A stretch of 64,000 bases of DNA. It comes from Arsenophonus fragariae (GTDB lineage Bacteria > Pseudomonadota > Gammaproteobacteria > Enterobacterales > Enterobacteriaceae). A program made the position numbers and the translations under genes. The stretch covers positions 1 through 64,000 of the forward strand of contig JBDPYZ010000006.1 in the NCBI GenBank assembly GCA_047291315.1, given 5' to 3'. A model generated the notes under the pieces. It was not told the origin of the DNA and made no database searches. It saw only the letters and a list, made by a program, of their open reading frames with translations. The first letter of the stretch is position 1; each line of letters starts with the position of its first letter. This document shows positions 10,111-20,168 of the stretch, in pieces.

Positions 10111-11043
10111 TTGGACAAGATTTCTATTGATGAGTCGGTTGCGGAACTACATACCATCCAAGATATGTTGCGTTGGGTAATTAGTCGGTTTAATGCAGCA
10201 AATATTTATTGCGGTCATGGAACGGATAATTGTTGGGATGAAACTTTACAACTTGTTTTGCTATCACTTTTTTTGCCATTGGATATCCCTCAACAATTCT
10301 GGGTTTCTCGTCTGACTTTAAGTGAACGAGATCGTATCGTTGAACGAGTATTCCGCCGTATCAATGAGCATATCCCCGTTGCTTATTTAACCAATCAAGC
10401 CTGGTTTTGCGGACATGAGTTTTATGTTGATGAGCGTGTGTTTATCCCCCGTTCTCCTATAGGCGAACTAATCAATAAACATTTTGTCGGGATCATTGAT
10501 TATGAGCCTGTAACCATTTTAGATATGTGTACCGGAAGTGGATGTATTGCTATTGCTTGTGCCTATGAATTTCCGCAAGCGCAAATTGATGCGGTTGATA
10601 TTTCTGCTGATGCACTAGCAGTAACAGAACAAAATATTACTGCTCATGGATTTTCCGATCGGATCGTACCTATTCGCTCAGACCTATTTTTGAATATGCC
10701 ACTGATTAAATATGATTTAATGGTTACTAACCCACCCTATGTGGATGCTGAAGATATGTCTGATTTACCAGCTGAATATCTGGTAGAGCCTAAATTAGCG
10801 CTTGCAGCAGGCTCCGATGGTTTAAAATTTGTCAAACGAATTCTAGCCAATGCCTCACGTTTCCTAACGGAAAATGGGGTGCTTATTTGTGAAGTTGGGA
10901 ATAGTATGTTACACCTTATTGAACAATATTCCGAGATTCCTTTTACTTGGTTGAAGTTCGAACATGGTGGCGATGGGGTGTTTATGCTAACGCAGGAACA
11001 ACTTATTGAATATCAAGATAAATTTAAATTATTTATCGATTAA
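10111..11043 (+). CDS. prmB: Ribosomal protein L3 glutamine methyltransferase PrmB
   Basis: The 310-residue product matches E. coli PrmB in length. The SAM-binding motif LDMCTGSGCIAIA lies at about residue 135, and the catalytic NPPY motif of glutamine N5-methyltransferases follows (VTNPPYVDAEDM, about residue 205). It methylates Gln150 of ribosomal protein L3 during 50S assembly. Translation very probably starts at TTG, supported by the strong Shine-Dalgarno sequence and the N-terminal match. It is followed by aroC on the same strand, as in E. coli. Confidence 0.93.
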   Translation: MDKISIDESVAELHTIQDMLRWVISRFNAANIYCGHGTDNCWDETLQLVLLSLFLPLDIPQQFWVSRLTLSERDRIVERVFRRINEHIPVAYLTNQAWFCGHEFYVDERVFIPRSPIGELINKHFVGIIDYEPVTILDMCTGSGCIAIACAYEFPQAQIDAVDISADALAVTEQNITAHGFSDRIVPIRSDLFLNMPLIKYDLMVTNPPYVDAEDMSDLPAEYLVEPKLALAAGSDGLKFVKRILANASRFLTENGVLICEVGNSMLHLIEQYSEIPFTWLKFEHGGDGVFMLTQEQLIEYQDKFKLFID

Positions 11044-11125
11044 CGGGTAATTACATTTTTTTATACAATAAAATAATTTATTCATTAATTATTATGATGA
11101 ATGAGTAAAATAGGAAGCAAAGGGG

Positions 11126-12196
11126 ATGGCAGGAAATTCGATTGGGCAGCTTTTTCGTGTTACCACATTTGGTGAGTCGCATGGTTTAGCGTTAGGATGT
11201 ATTGTTGATGGCGTTCCTCCTGGTATGGCGTTATCAGAAAAAGATTTGCAAACTGACTTAGATCGTCGTCGGCCAGGCACATCTAGCTATACGACTCAAC
11301 GCCGTGAAGTTGATCAGGTTAAAATTTTGTCTGGTGTTTTTAATGGCATAACGACAGGAACACCTATTGGTTTGCTGATTGAAAATCAGGATCAACGGTC
11401 GCAAGATTATAGTGAGATCAAGGATATTTTTCGCCCTGGGCATGCAGATTATACCTACCAACAAAAATATGGTTTACGTGACTACCGCGGTGGCGGTCGA
11501 TCTTCAGCTCGCGAAACGGCAATACGTGTTGCTGCCGGCGCGATCGCAAAAAAATATTTGCAACAAAAACTAGGTATAACTGTTCGGGCTTATTTAAATC
11601 AAATGGGAGATATTTGTTGTGAACTAAAGGATTGGGATTTAGTTGAACGGAATCCTTTCTTTTGTCCTGATGCAACAAAATTGGACGCTTTGGATGCCTT
11701 ATTACGTTCACTGAAAAAAGAAGGTAATTCTATTGGTGCTAAAGTAACCGTTATTGCTGAGCATGTTCCTGCCGGATTGGGTGAACCTGTTTTTGATCGA
11801 TTGGATGCGGATATTGCCCATGCAATGATGAGTATCAATGCAGTTAAAGGTGTTGAAATTGGTGCTGGTTTTAAAGTCGCAACATTAAAAGGGAATGAAA
11901 ATCGGGATGAAATTACCCGTGACGGATTTGTTAGTAATCATGCCGGTGGCATATTAGGTGGCATAAGTAGTAGCCAACCTATTGTTGCTCATTTAGCCTT
12001 AAAGCCAACTTCGAGTATCACCATACCGGGTAGAACTATTAATCAGCAAAGTGATGAAGTTAAAGTGATCACCAAAGGACGTCATGATCCCTGTGTTGGT
12101 ATCCGAGCTGTACCCATAGCAGAAGCGATGATGGGAATAGTGCTTATCGATCATTTTTTACGCCATCGGGCTCAATGTGGTGATTCAGGTTTTTAA
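11126..12196 (+). CDS. aroC: Chorismate synthase
   Basis: The 356-residue protein (E. coli 361) starts MAGNSIGQLFRVTTFGESHG, the first signature of chorismate synthase. It also shows DRRRPGTSSYTTQRRE, the RGGGRSSARET segment and the C-terminal GRHDPCVGIRAVPIAEAM signature. It converts 5-enolpyruvylshikimate 3-phosphate to chorismate using reduced FMN, feeding aromatic amino acids, folate and quinones. Start and length are normal. It lies 82 bases after prmB. The next gene (epmC) is dead. Confidence 0.95.
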   Translation: MAGNSIGQLFRVTTFGESHGLALGCIVDGVPPGMALSEKDLQTDLDRRRPGTSSYTTQRREVDQVKILSGVFNGITTGTPIGLLIENQDQRSQDYSEIKDIFRPGHADYTYQQKYGLRDYRGGGRSSARETAIRVAAGAIAKKYLQQKLGITVRAYLNQMGDICCELKDWDLVERNPFFCPDATKLDALDALLRSLKKEGNSIGAKVTVIAEHVPAGLGEPVFDRLDADIAHAMMSINAVKGVEIGAGFKVATLKGNENRDEITRDGFVSNHAGGILGGISSSQPIVAHLALKPTSSITIPGRTINQQSDEVKVITKGRHDPCVGIRAVPIAEAMMGIVLIDHFLRHRAQCGDSGF

Positions 12197-12215
12197 TGGT
12201 ATGATGTAGATATTA

Positions 12216-12757
12216 ATGAAAAAACATAATTATAATCATCTTATTAATATTTTTAGCGTTTGTTTTGAGAAAGAGTATCGCACACGTTTAATTAAGGGAT
12301 ATGATGAGCCTATTTATCTGCCAGCAGATGATAATTATCATCGGATTATTTTTGCACGGGTTTTTTATGCTAGTGCTTTACACTAAATTTCCCACTGGTA
12401 TGTTGCAAGAGAAAGTAGATGCCAACAAATAGATTTTGGTTATTTTATTGGTATTATACAGATGGACGCAATGAGCAAACACAAAACGTTTTTGAGAAAG
12501 TTGAAGTTAAATTGCAAGCACTTGGATGGATGTTTTGTATGGCGGTGTTTCCCTTTAATGTTAGTTGCGATAATTTGGCTGCTAATTTTGAGCCAGATCA
12601 GTTTGCTTTTCAGCGCAAAGTCTATCAGTAGGTGTTGAACTACCTTGAAAATGGCATCCCGGCCAGAGCTGAGCGATTTATTTAATGCTTACAGTCATTT
12701 TATAATACGTCTTTCTTAGTAATGCAAAATTTTATTTACCTCGAAGAACTTTTAAAA
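12216..12757 (+). pseudogene. epmC: Elongation factor P hydroxylase EpmC (YfcM), broken
   Basis: The sequence reads as EpmC across shifting frames: GYDEPIYLPADDNYHRI, FYASALH then a TAA, SHWYVARES, FGYF, then ALGWMF and FPFNVSCDNLAANFEPDQFAF, ending with YLENGIPARAERFI. Several in-frame stops (for example 12383 and 12629) and frameshifts inactivate it. EpmC hydroxylates the beta-lysylated lysine of EF-P, the last and least essential step of that modification. Position after aroC matches E. coli. Confidence 0.8.
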
Positions 12758-12783
12758 ATTAGCCAGTATAAAGGAAAAAAAAC

Positions 12784-13070
12784 ATGCTTGCGAAATTGGA
12801 AAAACGTATTTTAACGCAAATTGATAACAATGTTGATTATGCTAGTCAAGATGAGCTTTTTGCTGGCAGTTATTTACGTGGACATTTGACATTAGCCGTT
12901 GCTGAGTTAGAAATTGAAAATAAAAATAATATTGAAACACTTTCTGACCGTGTAAGAGTATTTATAGTGCAATTAAGGCAGGTGAATTAAGCTCTCCTGA
13001 TCAGCGATTGATATAAAATACTTGGCGGAAGTTATTAAAAAACGCGGTTCAATATGCAGAAAGAGAGTAA
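12784..13070 (+). pseudogene. yfcL: YfcL family protein, broken
   Basis: The first 58 or so codons match E. coli YfcL (VDYASQDELFAGSYLRGHLT, AVAELE). A frameshift near 12955 then moves the C-terminal part (AIKAGELSSPDQ, then a TAA, then TWRKLLKNAVQYAERE) into another frame. YfcL is a small conserved protein of unknown function, about 92 residues. It lies between epmC and the mnmC region as in E. coli. Confidence 0.75.
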
Positions 13071-13112
13071 GTTTAAATAAAGTATTGTTGCATTTTTCAA
13101 AATGGGGTAACG

Positions 13113-13619
13113 ATGTTGGTAAGATTGGTAGTACCCGATGAAGCAGAAAAATTAGTCAATATTGAACGTTCAGGAGCAATTTTATTTCGTCAAATTCCTG
13201 AGCTTGCTTGGGTTGCTGATGCACAAGTCAAATCAGTTAAGCAACACTTAGAGTTTATTGTTGATGGCGATTGTTGGGTGGCAGTTGAAGATCAGCAGCT
13301 TGTTGGTTTTATTGAAGTTGAAATGATGGATCAAGCTTTGCATATTTGGAAATTATCTGTTGATAGCCAATGGCAGAGAAGAGGAATTGGTCAGGCTTTA
13401 CTACAAAAAGTCATTATTCAGGCAAAACAATTAATATGTGATCATGTTACTTTAACCACTTTTCGTGATATTGCTTGGAATGGAGCTTATTATCAAAAAT
13501 TGAGCTTTACAATTATTCCAGCCGAAAAGTTAACTGTGCCACTACAAGCTATCTTAAAAAAAGCGGTGGCTTATGGATTTTTTGCATCCACGTGTTGTGC
13601 AATGCAGTACACTCTTTAA
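13113..13619 (+). CDS. GNAT-family N-acetyltransferase
   Basis: The 168-residue product has the GNAT fold. LVGFIEVEMMDQALHIWKLS corresponds to the central strands, and VDSQWQRRGIGQALLQKVI supplies the acetyl-CoA-binding motif A (R/Q-x-x-G-x-G/A) at about residues 85-103. A NGAYYQKLSF motif B follows. Substrate is unknown. It is intact between broken yfcL and broken mnmC, on the opposite strand to mnmC, and its stop lies 6 bases from the mnmC stop. It has no counterpart at this spot in E. coli, so it may be a lineage-specific gene. Confidence 0.8.
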   Translation: MLVRLVVPDEAEKLVNIERSGAILFRQIPELAWVADAQVKSVKQHLEFIVDGDCWVAVEDQQLVGFIEVEMMDQALHIWKLSVDSQWQRRGIGQALLQKVIIQAKQLICDHVTLTTFRDIAWNGAYYQKLSFTIIPAEKLTVPLQAILKKAVAYGFFASTCCAMQYTL

Positions 13620-13625
13620 TAGCGA

Positions 13626-15562
13626 TTAAATATTTTTTGTTAAAAAGCTAATATTCAATTTAATCGCCCGGCCTTGTAACAATTTTCTGATCCAAAATCG
13701 GTTAGGATGGAGATTTGCCAGTTTATCGTCGCTAAAAGGCAATGTTTCAGCAAAAAATTTGACTACAAAGTAATTTAGCGCAAATTGGCGCACTACATAA
13801 TCCTTTAGCGCCCAATGCACCAATAACAAATAGATTGGCATGAATCGGAGCTTGCAAAATTTGCTGTTGTTCATTGAGCTGTTTATCTAGCTGTGCATAT
13901 TGAAGTATATGTTGATTAACATCCGGTAAATTACAAACTATCGATAGATGATCGCATGTTGCACAGCGAATACTTTGGGGTGATGTATTTAGGCTGATAT
14001 TAATCTCTTTTGTCCATTTAACGTCAGGCAAACAGGTTAAATAAGCGAGAATAGTTTTCTTGTTGTTCCAATTTGAAATATTCTAGTGTGAGTTGATGGC
14101 GCTTATAGCTCGCGCCTAAGCAGTGATATTGATAAGATTAGCTTTCGTTAAATATCCTGCATAACAGAGTGTTGTTTGCAGTTGGTTGAGTGTCAGAGAG
14201 TAGTAGGAATATGGCTAACTTGCCCTCGAACAGCACTAACTGGCAATTTTTCTGTTTGAGAAAATAAGGGTAGTTGATGCCCATTAGCGATAATGACGGT
14301 TTTATGCGTTATTTGTCGTTGCGCTTGTCCCTGTTTGAATATCAACTTCCAGCCAGAGGGAGTATTTTTAAGCTGAATAAGACGATGATTAAAATAACTT
14401 ATTAAACCTTGTTGTTTTGCATATTGCCAACTATTGAATGTCATATCTGCTGTACATAAACAACCGGCAGCTGGATAGTAGATACCATCATGGTTAACAT
14501 TAACACCACAAATAGTTTGTAATGTTTATCGAGTTTCAGGGCGTAAAAAGTCGGATTGCCAGTTTTTTGTCAATAGTTGATCGATTTTTTGTCGGCTTTT
14601 TACGTCATAAGCTAACTATACTAAGCTGCTCCAATTGTGTTCAAATGTAGAGCCTAACCGTTGAATTTGGGTGTAATAGCGTTTTGCATAAGTAAAACGC
14701 GGTAATAAAAAAGCGTTCTAAGCTATCATGGCGACCGGTTAATAAATGGATAAAGTATGCTCCTTGACGATTGCCGGAAGCGTTTTGTGCCACGCTGTGA
14801 TCTTGGTAAAATAAAGTTACCTGACTTCCTCTACGTAATAAAGCACAATAATGGCAATGTCATCGGTTGTGGCTAAATCCTTTGAGTTTTTTACCTGAAA
14901 ATCGGCTTTTTCTAATTCGCGACGGACAATACTGGCTGAAGTAAAAGTACAACCATCACGTCACCAATTTGCCACTGCAGTGAACAGTTGTTTACTCCAG
15001 ATTTGAGGATTTTTAGCCAGAGCAAAACCGTCTAAAAAGCAATTATCTATTTTATTGAAAAAATTAGATTTTAATTAAGGTAATTGTATATTTATATCGT
15101 CAAACTAAAGATTGAGAATAATTGCTCTATTTTTTATAATTATTCTATGACAACTTGGTAACGATTGAGGCCATTGTTGACAAATTTGTTTAGAAAAAGT
15201 GGCAAGCTCAGGTCAACATTGATGTACTCTTATCAAATCAGTAACAGATAAGGGATATTTTTCAAAATTGATATAGTGTAAATGATGTAACAGGTTTTTA
15301 GGCGCTTGTTGGCGAAATTGAATAAATAACTGACAGGCTGCCATAAAATTTAGTCCGGGGCTAAAATTGGTTTCTGCAATAACATATTTTTTAGCTGAGT
15401 GAGAGATAAAGTAATTTGGCAATTGATTACTGGCTAAGAAAACATAACGGGATTTTTTTAAACCATCTTGGTTAGAAAATAGATATCATCAAAGTGTTCA
15501 GAGATGGGGATATCTTGCTCATTCCAGTTTAATTTAGCTTGGCTGATCTCATTTGTATTCAC
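13626..15562 (-). pseudogene. mnmC: tRNA 5-methylaminomethyl-2-thiouridine enzyme MnmC, broken
   Basis: Reading the minus strand from a GTG at 15562, the methyltransferase domain is recognisable (LNWNEQDIPIS, EHFDDIYF, AETNFSPGLNFMAACQLF, INFEKYPLSVTDLIR). The FAD oxidoreductase domain follows (WQYAKQQGLISYFNHRL, VIIANGHQLPLF), and the C-terminus ends LHPNRFWIRKLLQGRAIKL. Many frameshifts and stops separate these pieces. MnmC completes the mnm5s2U34 modification of tRNA. It is divergent from fabB as in E. coli. Loss means hypomodified wobble uridines unless another enzyme compensates. Confidence 0.85.
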
Positions 15563-15677
15563 AACATTATCTACAATATTATTAATATAGTCAGCCAATT
15601 CTAACGAATTTAATCTGAGTGTGCTAGCTATCGCTAAAACATAAAAGTGATAAAAGATAATATTTTTTGCAATTTTT

Positions 15678-15694
15678 ACCTGATCAGACTTGTT
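15678..15694 (+). promoter_or_regulatory. FadR-like operator upstream of fabB
   Basis: The 17-mer ACCTGATCAGACTTGTT fits the FadR consensus AnCTGGTCnGACnnGTT with one clear mismatch. In E. coli, FadR activates fabB from a site at about this position. It lies one base before the FabR-like palindrome and about 75 bases before the fabB start. No fadR gene is in the window. Confidence 0.6.
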
Positions 15695-15695
15695 C

Positions 15696-15713
15696 AGCTT
15701 ACAAGTGTAAGCT
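15696..15713. promoter_or_regulatory. FabR-like palindromic operator upstream of fabB
   Basis: AGCTTACA-AG-TGTAAGCT is a perfect 8-bp inverted repeat with a 2-base spacer. FabR binds a similar palindrome in the fabA and fabB promoters and represses them according to the unsaturated acyl-CoA/ACP pool. The back-to-back FadR/FabR arrangement is that of E. coli fabB. Confidence 0.65.
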
Positions 15714-15769
15714 AAAGTGACAGACTAAACTCCCAGTAAATGAATTTCGACTATGAGGTAATATAATCA

Positions 15770-16990
15770 ATGAAGCGTGTAGTCATCACTGGTCTGGGCA
15801 TTGTCTCCAGCATAGGTAATAACCAGCAAGAGGTACTGGCTTCTCTGAAAACTGGTCGTTCTGGCATCAGGTTTTCAGAAGAATTTGAAAAAATGGGTTT
15901 ACGCAGCCATGTCTGGGGTAATATTCAGCTGACGGAAGATTATATTAAACAAAAGATCGACCGTAAAATTCTCCGTTTTATGAGTGATTGTTCTATTTAT
16001 GCTTACTTGGCTATGGATGAGGCTATTCTGGACGCTAAACTGACGGAAGGCCAGATCTCAAATATTCGCACCGGTTTAGTTGTTGGCTCTGGCGGTGGTT
16101 CACCCCGTAATCAAGTGGCAGGCTCTGATGGTATGCGTGCAAAGGGATTACGTGGTGTTGGTCCCTATATGGTGACTAGAGCAATGGCTTCAGGTGTTTC
16201 AGCTTGTTTAGCTACGCCGTTTAAAATTAAGGGTGTTAATTATTCTATCAGCTCTGCTTGCTCAACTTCCGCCCATTGTATTGGCCATGCTGTTGAGCTG
16301 ATCCAATTAGGTAAACAGGATGTCATTTTTGCTGGTGGTGGTGAAGAATTAAGCTGGGAATTAACCTGTGAATTTGATGCAATGGGCGCATTATCTACAA
16401 AATATAATGCAACCCCAAAAAAAGCTTCACGTACCTATGACCAGGATCGGGATGGTTTTGTTATTTCTGGTGGCGGTGGTATCGTTGTGGTAGAAGAGTT
16501 AGAACATGCGTTAGCGCGTGGCGCATGTATTTATGCTGAAATTGTTGGTTATGGAGCGACTTCAGACGGTTATGATATGGTTGCACCTTCAGGTGAAGGC
16601 GCAGTGAGATGTATGAAAATGGCATTGGCAGATGTCAAACAGGTTGATTATATCAATACTCATGGTACTTCAACGCCAGTTGGCGATACAAAAGAACTAG
16701 AAGCAATTACTGAAGTGTTTGGTATCAATCCGCCAGCGATTTCTGCTACTAAGGCAATGACCGGCCACTCTCTGGGGGCAGCTGGGGTACATGAAGCTAT
16801 TTATAGTTTGTTAATTTTAGAGCATGGATTTATTGCCCCAAGTATCAATATTGATAATTTGGATGAAAAAGCACAAACAATGAATATTATTACGCAACCT
16901 ACTGATCGGAAATTAAATACCGTAATGACAAATAGTTTTGGTTTTGGTGGAACTAATGCCTCGTTGGTGATGAGTAAATATCATTCATAA
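15770..16990 (+). CDS. fabB: 3-oxoacyl-ACP synthase I (KAS I)
   Basis: The 406-residue product has the length and motifs of FabB: the nucleophile in SSACSTSAHC (Cys about residue 164), the first catalytic histidine in NTHGTSTPVGD, and the second in MTGHSLGAAG. It condenses acyl-ACP with malonyl-ACP and is the enzyme needed to elongate unsaturated fatty acids. ATG start with GAGGTAAT upstream. Promoter region holds the FadR- and FabR-like sites, and a strong terminator follows at 17016. Divergent from the dead mnmC. Confidence 0.96.
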   Translation: MKRVVITGLGIVSSIGNNQQEVLASLKTGRSGIRFSEEFEKMGLRSHVWGNIQLTEDYIKQKIDRKILRFMSDCSIYAYLAMDEAILDAKLTEGQISNIRTGLVVGSGGGSPRNQVAGSDGMRAKGLRGVGPYMVTRAMASGVSACLATPFKIKGVNYSISSACSTSAHCIGHAVELIQLGKQDVIFAGGGEELSWELTCEFDAMGALSTKYNATPKKASRTYDQDRDGFVISGGGGIVVVEELEHALARGACIYAEIVGYGATSDGYDMVAPSGEGAVRCMKMALADVKQVDYINTHGTSTPVGDTKELEAITEVFGINPPAISATKAMTGHSLGAAGVHEAIYSLLILEHGFIAPSINIDNLDEKAQTMNIITQPTDRKLNTVMTNSFGFGGTNASLVMSKYHS

Positions 16991-17015
16991 TTATTTTACC
17001 GCGGAAAAAAGAATT

Positions 17016-17046
17016 ACCTACTGATAATCTATCAGTAGGTTTTTTA
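17016..17046 (+). terminator. Rho-independent terminator of fabB
   Basis: An 11-bp perfect stem (ACCTACTGATA / TATCAGTAGGT) with a 3-base loop is followed by six Ts, 26 bases after the fabB stop. Confidence 0.92.
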
Positions 17047-17088
17047 TTATTTGCTATATAATTGATTGATTTAATAAATTATTGCTCT

Positions 17089-18015
17089 TTTTTATTATGG
17101 TTAGATCGATGATGGTTAAAAAGTTGTGTAAGTGGAGTGCATAATTGCTGCGCTAAAATGACACCAAGTAGTACAACACTACCACCAATTATATGGTAGC
17201 TATGCATATTTTTCATTTAAAAATAAAACAGCGATAATGACAGTAAATACCGGTGCTAGGTTCATAAATATTGAGTGTGTATTAGCATCAAGTCGAAATA
17301 CACCTTGGATCCATAAAATAGGGTGCAATCAACGAGGCGGCAATACCTGCAAACAAGATCAAATTAATATTTTCCGCGGTAATTGCTACTATTTTGGCTA
17401 GTAAAAAGTTAGGCAATAGTAAGATCACGGTAAAGGTAATTTTGATATAAAGTGATTGCCAATTAGGTAATGGGATCGCACAATGCTTGCTTAATACGCC
17501 ATATAGTGAATAAGAGAGAACAGTAATAAACATCAGTAATTGCCCCCAATTAATTCCCTGCATAAAAAATATCATTGGATCACCTTGACTGACAAGCCAG
17601 ATAAGCCCAATTAAGGATAAGAGGCTACCTACCGATTACGATTACAATATAGGAATATAGTGCGTAGCACAAAAATGCTGAGTATCACCGTTAACAAAGG
17701 AATAATCGAATTTAATACTCGTATAAAGGTTTTACTAACCGTGTGTGCAGCATAATAAGCCAAAATTTGGTAAAGAACCATGCCAAGCGAGCACTTAAAA
17801 TAAAAAGTTTCCAGCTATATTGCACCACCATTGCGTCATTTTTATATATCCCTCTGATCATAAAAGGGGTGAGTACTAAAAAGACAAGTAACCATCGATA
17901 AAAAGAAATAGCCGCAGGATCAATAACATTTGCCACTGCTTTACTTACAACTGCATTAATTGACCAGAATAAAACCGCAAGCAGGGAAAAATAAAATTTT
18001 TTGTTATTTAGTCAT
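17089..18015 (-). pseudogene. EamA/DMT-superfamily permease, broken
   Basis: On the minus strand the N-terminus (FYFSLLAVLFWSINAVVSKAV, then IDPAAISFYRWLLVFLVLTP) and later membrane segments (GINWGQLLMFITVLSYSLYG, VILLLPNFLLAKI) are those of a ten-helix drug/metabolite transporter of the EamA group. Frameshifts near 17340, 17570-17710 and 17945 break it. Substrate unknown. It is divergent from a broken AraC-type regulator, a common exporter/regulator pair; both are lost. Confidence 0.75.
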
Positions 18016-18117
18016 ACTTATCATCTGTTAACTATTTTTCTATTTTAGCATTATCTATTTTATTATATATATTTATAATCAGACAATTGATAAATATTTT
18101 CAGCCAAAATTATTGTT

Positions 18118-18935
18118 ATGGAAAAAACCAAACATATACTTGAATCAAATATTGCTGAATCTCAATTTATTGTATTTCGTAATAGAAAGTTGTTAGATGA
18201 TACCGAGGGTAAATTGCATTATCATACATTTGGTCAATTAATTTATGTGGTTAAAGGTATTATAGAGATGCAAGTTGCTACTAAGAATTATATTGCTCTA
18301 CCTGAATTTTTTATCCGGATCCCATGTGGTGTTGAACATGCAACTTATAATAAAAAGAGTGTTAAGTTTAATATATTAGATACTCAGTAATGTTTTATGT
18401 AAAAAACCTTGTGTTATTCGTCAAACGCCTATTTTTTATACCATATTGCTAGATTTTTATGTGCGCAACATTACACAGCCAAATACTGAAGAAGATATCC
18501 GCTTAGCTAATATCTTAATTGGGCAATTAAAGCATTCGGCCGTGCAGAATACCTATTTACCTGCAAGTAAAGATAAATTTTTAGCTCCTATTTTATAACA
18601 ATTACAGCAAAATCCAGAAGATAACACCGCTTTAGCTGTATGAGCTAAGCGGGTATATACCTCAGAACGTACCTTGTCACGTCGCTGCCAGCAGGAACTG
18701 GGGATGTCATTTAGAAGAATGGCGTCAGCGGTTACGTTTTTTACATACCATAATTAAATTAGAGCAAGGTAAAACTGTCCATCAGGTGGCTTTTGATGTC
18801 GGCTATAATTCCACATCGGCTTTTATTACCATGTTTCAACAAATTTCTGGCACAACGCCAGAAATGTTTTCGGCAAAAAAAATGACGATGAGCAAACGGC
18901 TTGTTAGGATTTATTTCATTAACATGGCAAAATAA
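18118..18935 (+). pseudogene. AraC-family transcriptional regulator, broken
   Basis: The first 90 codons are open and hold a cupin-like sensor part (KLHYHTFGQLIYVVKGIIEMQ, FIRIPCGVEHATYN). Stops and frameshifts follow, then the C-terminal AraC helix-turn-helix pair in other frames: VYTSERTLS, LRFLHTIIKLEQGKTVHQVAF and DVGYNSTSAFITMFQQISG. It probably controlled the divergent EamA-type permease remnant. Confidence 0.8.
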
Positions 18936-19004
18936 CGTTTTTCTACTTTATCGAATATTAAAAACGATTGTTAATCTTTATAAATATAATTGGGCACGAG
19001 ATAA

Positions 19005-20135
19005 GTGAAAATATTGGTTGATGAAAATATGCCTTACACAACACAATTGTTTGGAACAATTGGTGAAGTTAAGGTAGTTTCTGGGCGTTCAATCTCATCG
19101 TTACAGCTGGCCACAGCAGATGCTTTAATGGTACGTTCTGTTACTCCCGTAAATGAAACGTTGTTAAAAGAGAGTAAGGTCAAGTTTGTTGGTAGTGCAA
19201 CGGCCGGATTTGATCATGTGGATAGGCAATGGTTAGCGCAAGCAGGCATTGCTTTTTCTGCCGCACCGGGTTGTAATGCGACGGCGGTGGTAGAGTATGT
19301 TTTTTCCGCTTTATTGTTATTGGCAGAACGTGATTGCTTTGATTTGCGAGACAAAACAGTCGGTATTGTTGGGGTTGGTAATGTTGGCAGTCGTCTTAAT
19401 GCGCGCTTAAAGGCTTGGGGTGTGAATACGTTACTTTGTGATCCGCCTTGTGCAGACGTTGGTAATAATAGTGAACAATTTTGGCCATTGGAAAAATTAG
19501 TCAGTCAGGCGGATATCTTAACTTTTCATACCCCTTTAAATAAATCTGGCCCTTATTCATCTTATCATTTATTAAATGAAGAGTTGCTTGCTGCTTTGCC
19601 GGTGGGGCGTATTTTGCTAAATACTAGCCGCGGAGCAGTTGTTGATAATCAAGCATTATTAAAAGCCTTAGAAAATGGTAAGAAAATCCACGTTATATTA
19701 GATGTTTGGCAACATGAACCCAGTCTTTTAGTGCCTTTATTAGCTAAAGCTAGGATTGGTACGCCACATATTGCGGGTTATTCCCTTGAAGGTAAAGCAC
19801 GGGGTACCACTCAGATTTTTACTGCATTTAGCCAATTTTTGGGGCAATCGCAGCAAATAAATCTAGCTGATTTATTACCTATTGCTGAGTTTAACGAAAT
19901 TAACTTTAAGGGGAAATTAACGCAGGCAAGTTTAAAACGTTTAGTACATTTAGTTTATGATATACGCCGTGATGATGTATCATTAAGAAAAGTTGCTCAT
20001 ATTGCCGGCCAGTTTGATCATTTACGTAAATATTATCCAGAACGCCGTGAATGGTCATCTCTTAAGGTAAATTGTGATGATGCAGATACAGCTAGTACCT
20101 TAAAAATGCTAGGGTTCAATACAAAATTAATTTGA
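19005..20135 (+). CDS. pdxB: Erythronate-4-phosphate dehydrogenase
   Basis: The 376-residue protein begins at GTG with MKILVDENMPY, as in E. coli PdxB (378 residues). It has the D-2-hydroxyacid dehydrogenase NAD site VGIVGVGNVGSRL (about residue 120), the NTSRGAVVDN segment, and the catalytic histidine in TPHIAGYSLEGKARG. A C-terminal dimerisation domain includes HLVYDIRRDD. It carries out the second step of deoxyxylulose 5-phosphate-dependent pyridoxal phosphate synthesis. It heads the pdxB-usg-truA group in the E. coli order. Confidence 0.95.
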   Translation: MKILVDENMPYTTQLFGTIGEVKVVSGRSISSLQLATADALMVRSVTPVNETLLKESKVKFVGSATAGFDHVDRQWLAQAGIAFSAAPGCNATAVVEYVFSALLLLAERDCFDLRDKTVGIVGVGNVGSRLNARLKAWGVNTLLCDPPCADVGNNSEQFWPLEKLVSQADILTFHTPLNKSGPYSSYHLLNEELLAALPVGRILLNTSRGAVVDNQALLKALENGKKIHVILDVWQHEPSLLVPLLAKARIGTPHIAGYSLEGKARGTTQIFTAFSQFLGQSQQINLADLLPIAEFNEINFKGKLTQASLKRLVHLVYDIRRDDVSLRKVAHIAGQFDHLRKYYPERREWSSLKVNCDDADTASTLKMLGFNTKLI

Positions 20136-20168
20136 TCAAAAATGCTTAGAAGATTGGAGAAAACCAAC

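Noticed and set aside
11418..11711. 97-codon minus-strand frame inside aroC
   Set aside because: It is the shadow of chorismate synthase in the reverse frame.
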